This document shows positions 1 to 10,315 of a stretch of DNA of 64,000 bases, piece by piece; the stretch's first letter is position 1, and each line of letters starts with the position of its first letter. Both the position numbers and the translations under genes were made by a program. The stretch is from contig BCKL01000009.1 of NCBI GenBank assembly GCA_001600635.1, positions 496,001 to 560,000 on the forward strand, given 5' to 3'. The notes under the pieces were generated by a model. It was given only the letters and a program-made list of their open reading frames with translations, had not been told where the DNA came from and made no database searches. The stretch is from Leucosporidium creatinivorum (lineage: Eukaryota; Basidiomycota; Microbotryomycetes; Leucosporidiales; Leucosporidiaceae).

Positions 1-1364
1 AAGGCGGCGCGCCAAGCCGAGTGAGATGAGAGACCTCGGTTGACGAGCGATTGGAAGAGGGAGACCTATGGGGCGAAGGGGTGAGCCTAGCGTCCTCTGA
101 CCGCAAGTAGCAGCTACTCACCTGGACGACGAAGGTCACGCCTCCACCGAGGTTTCCCCATCCTCCTGCGAAGGCGTTAGCCGTGCCGACAATGTTCTTG
201 TCGAAGAAGGCGGTGGTCCAGGCCTGTGGTGTAGTGAGAGGTCAGCGTGAGAAGGACGAAGACGGTACGCCGCTACTCACTTGGCAAGGGACAAAGGTGG
301 CGCCTAGGATGCCGATGAAGAAGCGAATCGTGTCTGCAAGAGAGGAGGAGCAGGTCAGCGCGAGCCCGCTGTCTCGATGACGAGAGACGTACAGAGACCA
401 GCAGGGCTAGTGATGGTACCAGCGAGACCCGAGGGGACGGCGCCGACGAGAAGGATCGCAGCCATGACTTTGCGAGGACCGAAGCCTGCCAGACGCGAAG
501 CCATGTCAGCTCGGCGCAAGCAAGGCGACGAGCCGAGGTAGCTTACGATCGACGACAGGTCCGAGACAGAGACGTAGACCCATAGTAGCTGAGAGCGCGA
601 CAATGTTCGAGTTGCCAATTTGAGCCTGTTGTGGTGAAAGGAGACGGTCAGCTCAAGCTCGGTCGAGCTGTCGTTGCTTCCCCTCCCCCTCTCTCCGCCG
701 CACTCGACTTGGCTAGCTCGTCCATCTCGCAACATACCTATAGCATTCAAATCCCGGTACAGACTCTGCCGCACCACAGAGAGCAGTCACTCACCTGAGT
801 CAAGCTCAAGTCGGTCTTGATCGCCTCGGGGATGAGGGGAGGGAAAGCGAACCAGCTCCTGCAGAGGGTGAGGAAGGGTCAGCTATATGCTCCTCCACAC
901 TAGCTGTCCTGGACCAACGTACAGGAAGGCGACAAAGAACCCACTGTGAGAGACGAAGAGCAAAGCGAGGTCAGCGGCGAAAGCTCAGCAGCGAGGGACG
1001 GCGAAATACGACGCACAGCCAGGCAAAGTGAAAGTTGCGAGAGTAGGGGTTGTCGAAGCGAAAGATGGGGAACGTCTGTGACTTGTTATTGAGGCCGTTG
1101 ATCTGCAAACGGTGCTGGTCAGCTCTCTGCGCTCGTTCGCCCCATCTCCGACGGTGATGATCGTCATTTCGACTCGAATCGCCAGCCCTTCGAATAGCTC
1201 AGAGCACTCACCACTGGCTTCTCCCACAGCGAAGCCCATCGGAAAGGTGGTGGCGCGTGTAGGTTGATCGCAGAGACCTTATCGGCGCGAACTCCTGGAG
1301 CGAACTGCTCGTCAACGCCAGACGAGGTGGAAGGCGAGACACTCTTGTCGTTGTAGGTCGACAT
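1..1364 (-). CDS. NRT2: NRT2-type nitrate/nitrite transporter (MFS), N-terminal part; runs off the left edge
   Basis: Plasma-membrane major facilitator carrier that imports nitrate for assimilation. The start ATG lies at 1362-1364. A polar N-terminus is followed by [16 protein letters not shown], then GFFVAFL and [21 protein letters not shown]-like sequence near 930-795, the hallmark opening of fungal CrnA/NrtA proteins. Further exons give [19 protein letters not shown] (about 500-430), [15 protein letters not shown] and [10 protein letters not shown] (about 330-190), and [12 protein letters not shown], the nitrate-signature region of this family (about 185-130). At least six short introns interrupt this stretch. 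The C-terminal half is beyond the window, so integrity cannot be judged. Nitrate reductase and nitrite reductase often neighbour this gene in fungi and could lie to the left; that is inference. Confidence 0.9.
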
Positions 1365-2037
1365 GTTGTTCGGTTGAGAACGAGGGCCGAGAGAGGGGGG
1401 AGAGTCGAGTGAAGATGAGGAGGAAGAGGGAAGGAGGAAGGATCAGGCTCGTCGAGCTCCGACGAGTGGAATCGAGCGATATCGCGGCCAATCCCAAGGG
1501 CCCGTATCGAAGATAAAGCCACTACCGTTAGCGCGTAGCCAATGAGAGCATCTGAAAGGGAGAGAAGGAAGGGTTTCACAGTCCTAACACCGCGCTCGGA
1601 ATTCGACTTAGGCACCTGTCCCCTCGGCCAGTTCTCCCTGCCAGCAAGCGTCGCCTCGACTTGCACGCCCCACCCCGCTTTTGCCTCGGCCTTGTAGCAG
1701 AGCTAAAGATGGCTCGGAGGTGGAGGAGCGGAAAGCACAAGCTGCGAAGCGGAGCCTTGATCTCCTCCCTTCCCTCCACCTCGGTCGAGTCGGCGAAGGT
1801 CGTCAATCTCCGACTCGCGCCTGCGGCTGCTATCGAGTGGACGTCGAGATGAAAGTCGAGTTCGATCGGCAGTGCTGCACCCACTCGAGTCGCGAGAGCG
1901 AGGTCGGAGAGACGAAAGCGACAGGTTCGAGTTGCAGCGAGCTCGGCGTTCGATCTCCTGCGGTGGGAGGGGATGACGATCCGTCAGCTCGTGCGGAGGG
2001 AAAGGCGGTGACAGGGAAGAGTCTTGAACTCACCTCA
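1365..2037 (-). promoter_or_regulatory. Upstream region of the nitrate transporter, with a GATA-factor site
   Basis: Gene-free stretch between the transporter start and the 3' end of the next minus-strand gene. AGATAA at 1511-1516 matches the HGATAR target of AreA/Nit2-type GATA activators, which drive nitrate genes under nitrogen limitation in other fungi. It lies about 150 bp before the ATG. The open frames here have no family resemblance and look like chance frames. Confidence 0.4.
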
Positions 2038-3159
2038 CTATGGCCTCCAATCCTCGCCCACCTCGTACCCCTTTCTCAGCTCGAGCTCAACCCCTCGTCC
2101 TTCGCACCACTTCTCAATCAGCCGCCTCCCCCACCGCGTCTCGTTGCTCATCACCTGCCATCCCTTCTGATCTCGAGGCAGAATCAGCTTCTTCAGGCTC
2201 GAGATCGCACCACCCTCCATGCCCCTCCCGCTCGACATCCTCATCGCCAACGTCTCGGCGATGGAAGCGGCGAAGGAGAGTTGGAGCGTTTCGAGGGGGG
2301 CTGGTGATGCCTTGAGGGCGGGCCACAGCGACTTGAAGTCGTTCAAGCTAGTGGTGTTGAGGTAGAAGTGGCGGAGAGAATGGGCGTGCTCGAGAAACAT
2401 GTCGAGACGGTCGCTGACCTGATGCTCCCCGCTGCTCGTCACCGAGAGGCTCTCAAGCCGCTTCATGAGGTCCTGGAACTCTGAGGAATCTGTGTATAGT
2501 CCGATAAAGATGTCGTTGTCCTCTTCGAATAGAATGTTGAGAGAGGTGAGGGCGGGGAACGTCTCGGGCGTGAGCAGATCCCAAGAGGAAAGGCCAATGA
2601 GGCGAAAGGAGAGGGCGCGGACAGTCTGGAAAAGTCCGGGAACCGAAGGGACCCAGATAATCCGCTGGAACTGAACGGTGTGGATACCTGCGGTCGAAGA
2701 CGAGTGAGCGCTTCTTCAGCCACGCCGAAGGCCGGGGGCCAACGCACCTCATTGTTCGCTCAGAACGCCTGCGAGCTCTGGATCCTTCGAATCGTCTCCG
2801 GTACAGCTTCTCACCCACACCTCCTCGACGTTGCTGCACAGCTCGAGCACTCGATTCACCATCGCAACATTCGGCCTGCTCGAGCTGACCATGATCCGCT
2901 TGACGCGCTCCCTCTCCAAGCCGTCGGGCGTCTTCCAACTCTTTCCCGCTGAAAGTCTGTTGACGAACGTCCTCCCGAGGTTTGGTCCGAGGCAGATACA
3001 AGCGAGCAGCTCCCTCTGCGCGACGGACGTCCAAGCTTTCGAGACGAGGGCGAAGCGTTTGAGGATGGCGTTGCGCTCTCTGCACGAGTGACGAGCCGGT
3101 CGAGGGAGTGCGAGCTTGATGATGGCGTGTTGCAGCTCGAGGGGGAGGGAGGGCGGCAT
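2038..3159 (-). CDS. F-box-like protein of unknown target
   Basis: The ATG at 3157-3159 opens MPPSLPLELQHAIIKLAL followed by LKRFALVSKAWTSVAQREL, which reads as an F-box (LP.EL...II, then the LVSK.W...A...L helix). F-box proteins join substrates to SCF ubiquitin ligases. The C-terminal exon (about 2690-2038) ends in a leucine-rich stretch such as LESLSVTSSGEH and LETLQLSFAAS, plausibly irregular leucine-rich repeats. A distant relative lies at 37881-39363. The exon 1/exon 2 join is uncertain. The most natural donor (about 2747) leaves an in-frame TGA at 2751-2749 in exon 1. A GTGAG donor at 2814 joined to a CAG further down would avoid it with a longer intron. So the gene is either spliced that way or damaged. 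Confidence 0.6.
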
Positions 3160-3695
3160 CTTCCAGCTTTCAGCTTCCAACCTCGAGATTTGAAGGGCGC
3201 GAGCGAGGGGCGGTGGTAGAAGGGTACAGCAGCTGTGACGAGATCCTGTAGTAGCTTCCAAGAGGTTCAAGAGGGCTCGAAGCTGTTGGAGGCGAGAAGA
3301 CGAGATCGAGCGAGTGAACGGCAGGAGGACAAGAGGAGCGGTCGTCTTGTCGCTCGATCTGTCTCCCTGCGCTTCGGCCACATTCGCGAACGGTGCTCTC
3401 TCTGAGGTTCGCTTGCGAGTTGATGTCGGATGATTAGGCATGAGAGCACAGCTATACAAGAGGGGAAGTAGCTCATGGGTATGAGTCCTAGGAGACCGAG
3501 CTGCAATGCGAGGGGAAGGGAAGAGAGGACAAAGTTCTCGGGCGAGACGGCTCGACTGTGGAAAAAGGGAGGCGGGCTCGATGCCGAGTATATACAGCGA
3601 TAGTTAAGCGGAGGGGGAGATCCTTCCGTTATCTGCTGGAAGGAAGAACCGTCAGCGCGGAGCCTCGAGGGCAGAGCAGCGACGACCGAACTCAC

Positions 3696-5649
3696 TTAGG
3701 ATACAGCCAGCAACGGCTCCTCCTCATAAGCACCCTCCTCCCCAGCCTCCATCACCGCCAGCGCATCTCCCTCATCTCCCTCCCACCTGCCCATCAAACT
3801 CCTCGACACTTCGGCGCCCGTCAAAGTCCTCTCCACGCCGAACCCATCGCCTCCCCAACTGCGATTCCACTTCCTCCTCCATTCTCCCTTGCGCTTCCAC
3901 TGCGCCGCTGAGCCACCTGACGGTTTGCTCGAGTGCGAGGAGGAGGAGGTGATGATGCCGAAGCCAAACACCTTCCTCACGGCGGCGTTCCTCATCCGAT
4001 CCCAAGCGTAGGCGGCTTGGCCGGGAAGAGCTTGTACTGCAGCAGCGAGTCGAGGGCTCCCGAGGGCAGCTTGCAGCTGCTTCTTGAAGACGAGAGGGAC
4101 GACCGAGACGAAGGTGACCATGGCGAGTTTGGCGAGGACAGCGCCGGACCAGATCTTGTTGGAGAGGGAGGTGGAGGGATCCGACGCGGCGATGGCGACG
4201 AGTTGGCCAATGGAGACGGTGACAAAGTTGAAGGGGAATGATCCGACGACGAGGGTGATGAAGAAGATGGGGAGAGGGAGACGGAGGACGCCCGAAATGA
4301 CGTTGAGAACGGAGTAGGGAAGGAGAGGGAAGAAGCGGGCGAGGAGGAGGTGTGAGAAAAGGTCGCCGGTCGAGAGTGGGGTGACGGAGGAGGGCGTCGA
4401 GGCCTGGTCGGGGTGTGGGAGCTTGAGAGTTCGGCGAGTGACGTCCAGCGGGGTGGCGAAGTAGTACTCGACCTGCGGAGACGCGATGAGGTTAGCTGTA
4501 GCTCTCTTCAGTCGGATTCAACCGACTCACGAGAGGCGAGATGACCAGCGCGATGCCGTAGGCGCCTGTACTGCCGAAGGCTGTCCAAATGCACGCCCAC
4601 CAAGTTCCCGCCGCCGTTCCGTACAGCGCTCCAAAGAGGATATTGGTGAGCACCGACCCGGGGATACTAAAGCACTGCTTCCAGAGGAAGAGGGCGGTGA
4701 GGACGAGGAAGAGGTGGAGCTCGGCGAAGTATGAGGATGCGCGGTAGGTCGATAGACTCGAGGTGAGGGCGGGAAGGTCGGAGACGGAGTGAGGGATATG
4801 GAGGTTTGGTAATGTCGCGACGAGGAGTGCGATGACGGCGAAGGAGGCGATGAAGAGGACGAGGAGGGTGAGGACTTGGGGCACGAAGTCGCGGATGGAT
4901 TTTGTTGGCCGAGGTAGGGGTGGGGCAGCAGCGTCTTCTGGCGGGTAGGAGGTAGGGCCGTATGCGAGTGGCCGTTCCTCGCCAGACTCGATGTCCGAGA
5001 GGGTCGGCGAGTGCGTTTCTCGCTGCTCGAGGATGGGGTCCGGGCGTTCGACCCTCGGTGAAGGCGTAGTGGGCTGCATGAGCAAGCTGGTGAAGCTCCT
5101 CCCTCGTCGTAGGTTATGCCGAGTTGATCCTTCCAACGCTGTCCGCTCATAGTGAGGGCGGTGAGGCTGCTGCTTCTCGTGGGTCGGCGAACCGGCGCCT
5201 TGCTGCAGCCTCAGGCTCTCTTGCACCCAATCACCCGACACGCGGAAAGTCGGTGTTCCTCTGGCCGGCCCTGCAGGCGTCGCAGGTGGGCTCTCCGACT
5301 CTGTTGAACCGCTCTCCTCGGCGTCTGGCGTCCTGTCCGATCCCTCGTCGCCGTCATCGTCTGAGCCTCCCTGGTCCCTCGACAGCGGCGATTGCGAGAG
5401 GGAAGATCCTGGTGCCAGGAAGCTGTCCACCCCTGGTAGTGTAGGCGATCCAGCGAGCGTAGGCGAGAGGAAGGGAACGATGGGCTGCGCTGCTCCTCCT
5501 CCGCTGGTTATTGACCTGGAGCGGATCCTCGTCTGTACGCCGAGTTGAGGACGTAATGAGAGTGAACTTGGCCGTGCGAGATCCGCTGGGAGGTCGACCG
5601 AAGCTGGCCGCGACGGCGAGTACTCGCTCCCCGAGCCTGATGGAGGCAT
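3696..5649 (-). CDS. VTT-domain (DedA/Tvp38/TMEM41-type) membrane protein
   Basis: Two exons, 5649-4531 and about 4472-3696, joined across a 58-nt intron. The first 230 or so residues are Ser/Pro/acid-rich and probably cytosolic. A hydrophobic segment follows (VPQVLTLLVLFIASFAVIAL), then FLVLTALFLWKQCFSIPGSVLTNILFGALYGTAAG, the conserved VTT core with the G..LF.G.LYG motif. Exon 2 carries FARFFPLLPYSVLNVISG-like sequence and more membrane segments. VTT proteins act as lipid scramblases in ER/Golgi membranes and are linked to autophagy and vesicle traffic; that is family knowledge. The long N-terminal extension and basic C-terminal tail are not part of the domain. Which subgroup it belongs to (Tvp38 or TMEM41/64) is unclear. 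Confidence 0.85.
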
Positions 5650-6299
5650 TGTTGTTCGTGAGCTGAGCGCTGAGAGCTCGGCCTCGCTGTGGTGCGCTTG
5701 CTGAGGTGCAGAACCCTAGAGGATAGGCGAGGGCGTCCGTGCAACGAGTTGTAGTCGAGTAGCTAGTGGTGGGTGTGCTCGATGCGAAACGAAACGATGA
5801 GGACGAAGGGAAAGCAGCGAAGGAACGGCCCAAGCTCGGCATTCGGAGCGCTGAGGGAGCTTTTTTTGTGAGCGTAAGCCTCGGGGGTCGGCAGCGGAAG
5901 CTGATGATCACAGGAAACTCACCCTCGGCAATTCTGATGCTCTGCACCTCTGTAGAGCTATCGCCGAGAACTGCGAGCCCCCTCTTTCCGGCTGGCCAGT
6001 GGCATCTGTAGCTCTGTAGGAAGTTCGAGCCGGACTCTCTCAAGCTGCTCTAAGCCATCCTGCTGCAACTCCCTCGCTGGCCCTGCCTCGCTGCATCGAC
6101 CTTACTTGATCATTGACCTCGGTCTTCGCAACTTGCTCACCTGCCAACCGCTCTCCCGGTTCTTGTATTTGTATGAAAAGCGCTCAAAGCAGCTGCTTGC
6201 ATCGTATGTGCATAAAAACGTCCATCGTGTCCATCCTCCTCCTCTCGCGATATGTACAGGACCTTCCACTTCGCTTCCGCTCATCCCTCAGCAGAAATC
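5650..6299. other. Intergenic region upstream of the VTT gene
   Basis: Between the VTT gene start and the 3' end of the FAD oxidase, both on the minus strand. It presumably holds the VTT promoter and 5' leader. I found no convincing coding or RNA feature; the short frames around 5766-6330 look fortuitous. Confidence 0.4.
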
Positions 6300-8444
6300 T
6301 CAAGCCGGAACGATCGACTGAGCGTTCTTGAACACCTGCTGAGGGTCGTATTTGGTCCTCAGGGTGGCGAGACGGTCATATTGGGTGCCCCAGTAAAGGT
6401 CTTTGACTTGGTCCTCGGTTAGGGTTGGGTCGACTGTCAGCGCCGAGGCATGAAGTCAGCGAGGCCGAGCAGCGAGAAAGGAAAGAATACGGACCGTAGT
6501 TGATGTAGGCGCCGTATGCATTGTTCCAGACATCCAGCATAGGGGAGACGAGAGCGCCGTACATGCTGCAGGAGGTTCGGAGAAGGCGAGAGTCAGTTCA
6601 AGCTCGACGGAGGCGGCGAGAGGCTGACTATGGTCGCCAGGACTCACGCTTGAACATAGGTGACGCCAAGCTCGGGGTAAGGGTTACCGTAGGTCGACGA
6701 GCTGGCGTACAGCTGCCAGACGAGGAGGCTATTGCGGCGACCGAAGGAGTTGTCGTCGAGCGAGACCGAGTTGATGGCGGAGCCCTTGCCGCCGTAGAGG
6801 TCGACTTCGACTGTGGAGAGGCAGAGAAGTCAGCAAATCGTCTTACGCTCGAGGAGGAGAGAGAGAAGCCATGGTGGATGGAGGAGGGCCGTTGTGACGA
6901 GCTGCGCCGAGCAGCGCCGAGCAGCGCCGAGCAGCGCCGAGCAGCGCCGAGCAGCGCCGAGCAGCGCCGAGCAGCGCCGAGTCGCCGAGGGAGGGTAGGA
7001 AACTCACCAAACCAGTTTGTGTCCGTATCGGTGTCGGAAAGGTACCGGAAGAAAGCAGTGATGGCCTCCTCGGTGATGGGGGCATCCTCGGGGGTCATGA
7101 GCGACTTGGCGAAGAAGGAATCGCGCTGCGAATCAGAACGGAGGGACAAAGGAGGCGGGGGAGGTGAGCGAGAACGCCTCCAGAAGCTCCAAAGCGAGGA
7201 GAAGACAGCTTACCGAGTCAGCAGCGTTGCTCGTATCCAGATCCCCTCCCACCGCCGAGAGCGAGTCGATCCAGCTCAACTCCTTCACGCTCTCCTCGTA
7301 CCCTCCCGGAAGCTGATCCAAGAGCTTCCCAATCTCGGCATCATAGGCTTGCCTAGTCGAGTACATCGACCCGTACAGCTGGATACTCCCTCCCGTGCCG
7401 ATGATGAACGAGATGCCTAGCTCGGGGGCAGCTTCGGCGCCCCAGGATTGGAAGGCGAGGAAGATGGCGGATTGGTCGGCGACGGAGAGACCGGAGTAGG
7501 AGTAGGAGAAGACGATGCTGTTTTCGGGGGTGGCGAAGGTGGAGAAGTAGAAGGACGTGACGAGGGCGTAGGAAGGCGCGGCGCCGGCGAGGGCCTGTGG
7601 CGTTGAGCAAGGGCAGAACAGGTCAGTGGGTGAGCACGAAGGTAGAGTCCAGGTGGATGGAAGAAGCTGGAGAACGAGCTCACCCAGTAGAGATCCGGCT
7701 CGCTGTCCTTGGTCACCTTCTCGACGACGGTACCGTTAGCGAGAACGGCGTCGAAAGCGGTGATGGTGTCGACCGTAAGACCCCACATCCTGCTTGCGTA
7801 TCCATATCCACCATAGCTGGCGTGTCCTCCGATGCCCACATAAGGACAAGTCCCATGCGGCAGACCCCTCCCCTTCTCGTTCAGCGCGAGAGCGATATCG
7901 CCGAGCCTATTCCCTGCGCCGACCTTGGCCGTCCCGTCCTCCTCCACCGTGATGTTCTTGAACGCGGACAGCTCTACGATTAGAGCTTCCTCCTCGACGC
8001 CACCGAGGCCGAAGGAGGCATAAGAATGGCCGCCACTCTTCGCCGAGACGGGAATTCCGGCGGCCGAGGCGCATTTGATGGCGGTGGAGATGTCGGAGAC
8101 AGTGGAAGGGGAGATGAGAGCGGCAGGCGAGGGCTGGAGTCGCTGATTGTAAGCGGCTGTAGTCGAGGGAGGTGAGAGGGCGAGGAGAAGCGAGGCGGTG
8201 CAGCGGCGGAGGGAGCAAAGTGGCGAATAGGCAGCAGAAACGATCAGCCATGGACGGATTAAACGAGAGTATATAGCTCCTCACCTGAAAGCGAATCGTA
8301 ATTCGATGATTCGGAAGTGACTGGCGCAAGACCAGCGTTCGAAAGGCAGTTGGCGAAGGAAGCCTGGCGGGTAGCTACTGGTCCAGCTTGTATTGATGTA
8401 GAGAGTAAGAGAGCAGTAGCAGCGAGCAGCGGTGCCGATAGCAT
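6300..8444 (-). CDS. Secreted FAD-linked oxidoreductase (berberine-bridge / glucooligosaccharide-oxidase type)
   Basis: The ATG at 8442-8444 starts a signal peptide (MLSAPLLAATALLLSTSIQA). The FAD-binding PCMH fold follows in several exons: ISPSTVSDISTAIKCASA, then SGGHSYASFG and GTCPYVGIGGHASYGGYGY. The His of SGGHSY and the Cys of GTCPYVGIGGH are the two residues that bind FAD covalently in bicovalent carbohydrate oxidases (AA7-like). The C-terminus (YGGKGSAINS, WNNAYGAYINY, LRTKYDPQQVFKNAQSI) matches the BBE domain, and the stop is at 6302-6300. The likely reaction is oxidation of a sugar or oligosaccharide with release of hydrogen peroxide, outside the cell; the substrate cannot be read from sequence. 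At least five introns; the one at 7007-6811 carries a 10-bp minisatellite. Confidence 0.88.
6901..6980. repeat. Intronic minisatellite, eight 10-bp units
   Basis: Eight head-to-tail copies of GCAGCGCCGA, the first with one mismatch. All lie inside the 197-nt intron (7007-6811) of the FAD oxidase. On the coding strand the unit reads TCGGCGCTGC. The intron is more than twice the usual size here, and the repeat accounts for much of the excess. Confidence 0.95.
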
Positions 8445-9114
8445 CGTAGGCGAGAGAAACGAGTGAGAACGAGGAGAAAGAGAGGCAAAGGCTGATGATC
8501 CGCTTCTAAAGACCGAGCTGATGGAGTCTCCGCCGCCTACATCATCGACCCGGTGCTTCGGCAGCGCTGCAACTCTATATTTGTTTAAGAACGTCACGCT
8601 TGCGAGCACAGCCAAGCAAGGAAGCAAGGAGGAAACATGCTGCATGACGTCCGACGTCAGGGCGCCGAGCTCTTCGAGGGCAAGCTCGAGCACGAGGGAG
8701 TGCGGTCAAGGGTTGACGGAGGGGCAAGAGAGTCTGGTGCAAGTTGCTGTTATATATTTGAGACCTTACTAGCGAGAGCAAGAGCTTCGGCGTTGGCGAT
8801 GCGAAGTGTTTCGAGCACTGCTCTCGCAGGGAACAGCTTGCATGAGGGGTCTGCTCGGCGCTGATAGCTCAGCTGGGCTCGAAATGTAGCTTTGTATATG
8901 GACCGAGGCGACCGAAGCCGAGACGCCAGCCCTTGCGAAGCGCGAAGCTCTCGACTCTGCGACGAGACGAGGATTTCTCCTTCGCCTCAACCACCTCCAA
9001 CTACACACTAACTTCAAGGTGAGCACTAACAGCAGGGCTGAGGCTACGCTACAGAAGCTCAGCTACCCTCTCGCGGGATCTCACCGCTGACCTACAGCTC
9101 CCTCCGCGCTGCAG
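8445..9114. promoter_or_regulatory. Divergent promoter region, FAD oxidase / NHP2
   Basis: About 670 bp shared by two genes transcribed away from each other. Near the NHP2 side a GTGAGC donor at about 9019 and a CTGACCTACAG or CTGCAG acceptor just before the ATG suggest a 5' UTR intron in NHP2. I see no other gene here. Confidence 0.5.
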
Positions 9115-10099
9115 ATGGGAAAGTCGAGCAAGTCCAGCAAGCGCGCACTCGAAGGCGAGGCCGCCCCTTCATCGGACGCCGCTCCCGCCGCTGAGGCTGT
9201 TGCCATGGACGTTGACGCTAGCACTGCTGAGCCCAAGGCCAAGAAGAGCAAGAAGGACAAGGCCGAGGACGGAGAGGCCAAGGAGATCCCTGCCGAGGCG
9301 CTCGCCGTGATTGCTTCGCCTTTGGCCGTCAAGAAGACTGGCAAGCACGTCCTCAAGTTGGTCAAGAAGGGTCAGTCTACTTTGCTACGACCTGCTCGGC
9401 CCGGCAGCAGCTGTTGCGGAGGCTACAGACGAGCTCTAGCTGACGATTCTGCGTCTTGCTCTCGACTGGCCTCCCTTCTTCAGCATCCAAGACCCGTCAC
9501 CTCAAGCGTGGAGTCAAGGAGGTCGTCAAGTCGATCCGCAAGGGAGAGAAGGGGTGAGTTTCGGCGCTCCCTCGGCCCTCGACGAAGCTCGGAGCTGACC
9601 TTTCTCTGTCTGCCATCAACTAGAATCGTCGTCCTCGCCGCCGACATCTCGCCTCTCGACATCCTCACCCACCTTCCCCTGCTGGCAGAGGAGGCCAACT
9701 GCCCCTACATTGTTCGTTTCCGTCTCCCTCCCCCTCCGCTTCTGCTTTCGCTGACCCTCGTTCGCTGCTCCGTAGTGGGTCAACTCGAAAGAGGCTCTCG
9801 GTACCGCATCGTCGACCAAGCGCCCTACATCCTGCGTCATGGTCGCCAAGGCTGGCCTGAAGCGCAAGGTCAAGGAGGGAGAGAAGGAGAAGGAGGGCAT
9901 CAAGGAGGCCGAGGAGGAGTTCCAGACGGCTTACAGTGAGGTTGAGAAAGAGGTTGTCGAGCTTGTGAGTTTCGTCTCTCCTTACTGAGTCTTGCCACCG
10001 TCTCTCCCGGCGCTCGCGAGGCTCCTCTGCGCTGAGTCTGGGAGTGAACGCTGACTTTGACCCTTCGCCGAGCAGGACGAGAAGGTCCCTACCTACTGA
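9115..10099 (+). CDS. NHP2: H/ACA ribonucleoprotein subunit Nhp2
   Basis: Nucleolar RNA-binding core protein of H/ACA snoRNPs, needed for rRNA pseudouridylation. It belongs to the L7Ae/L30e family, which binds kink-turns. Exon 1 has an Ala/Lys-rich N-terminus (MGKSSKSSKRALEGE) and VIASPLAVKKTGKHVLKLVKK. Later exons give HLKRGVKEVVKSIRKGEKG, IVVLAADISPLDILTHLPLL, EEANCPYI and SKEALGTASSTKRPTSCVM, the signature order of Nhp2. A Lys/Glu-rich tail ends at TGA 10097-10099. There are about five coding exons with introns near 9369-9483, 9553-9625, 9713-9775 and 9965-10077. The tail after the L7Ae fold (KRKVKEGEKEKEGIKEAEEEF) is longer than in yeast Nhp2. Confidence 0.93.
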
Positions 10100-10315
10100 A
10101 CGGAGACGAGGGAGATGGACGCGCAGCGGTCTGCGTAGTGTATTTTTGGGATCGTATCTTGTGACATACCTCATCTCGCCACGTCGCATCTCTCGGCGAA
10201 GGTCGAGCTCGGCGCTGCTCTGGCTCGCTGGCCCTCTCTCCCGCTCTCCACAGACGACTACGCTGATCGATAACTACAGATACTGATCTCAACACATAGC
10301 ACTACATGACCCCCC

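Noticed and set aside
6901-6980. CRISPR-like array
   Set aside because: The units are directly adjacent 10-mers without spacers in a eukaryotic intron.
6521-7420. Long plus-strand open frame with repeated SSAEQRRAAP-like sequence
   Set aside because: It runs antisense through the exons and the minisatellite intron of the FAD oxidase; the repeat peptide is a product of the 10-bp DNA repeat.
8855-8885. tRNA-like TAGCTCAG segment
   Set aside because: No matching T-arm or acceptor stem can be paired around it.
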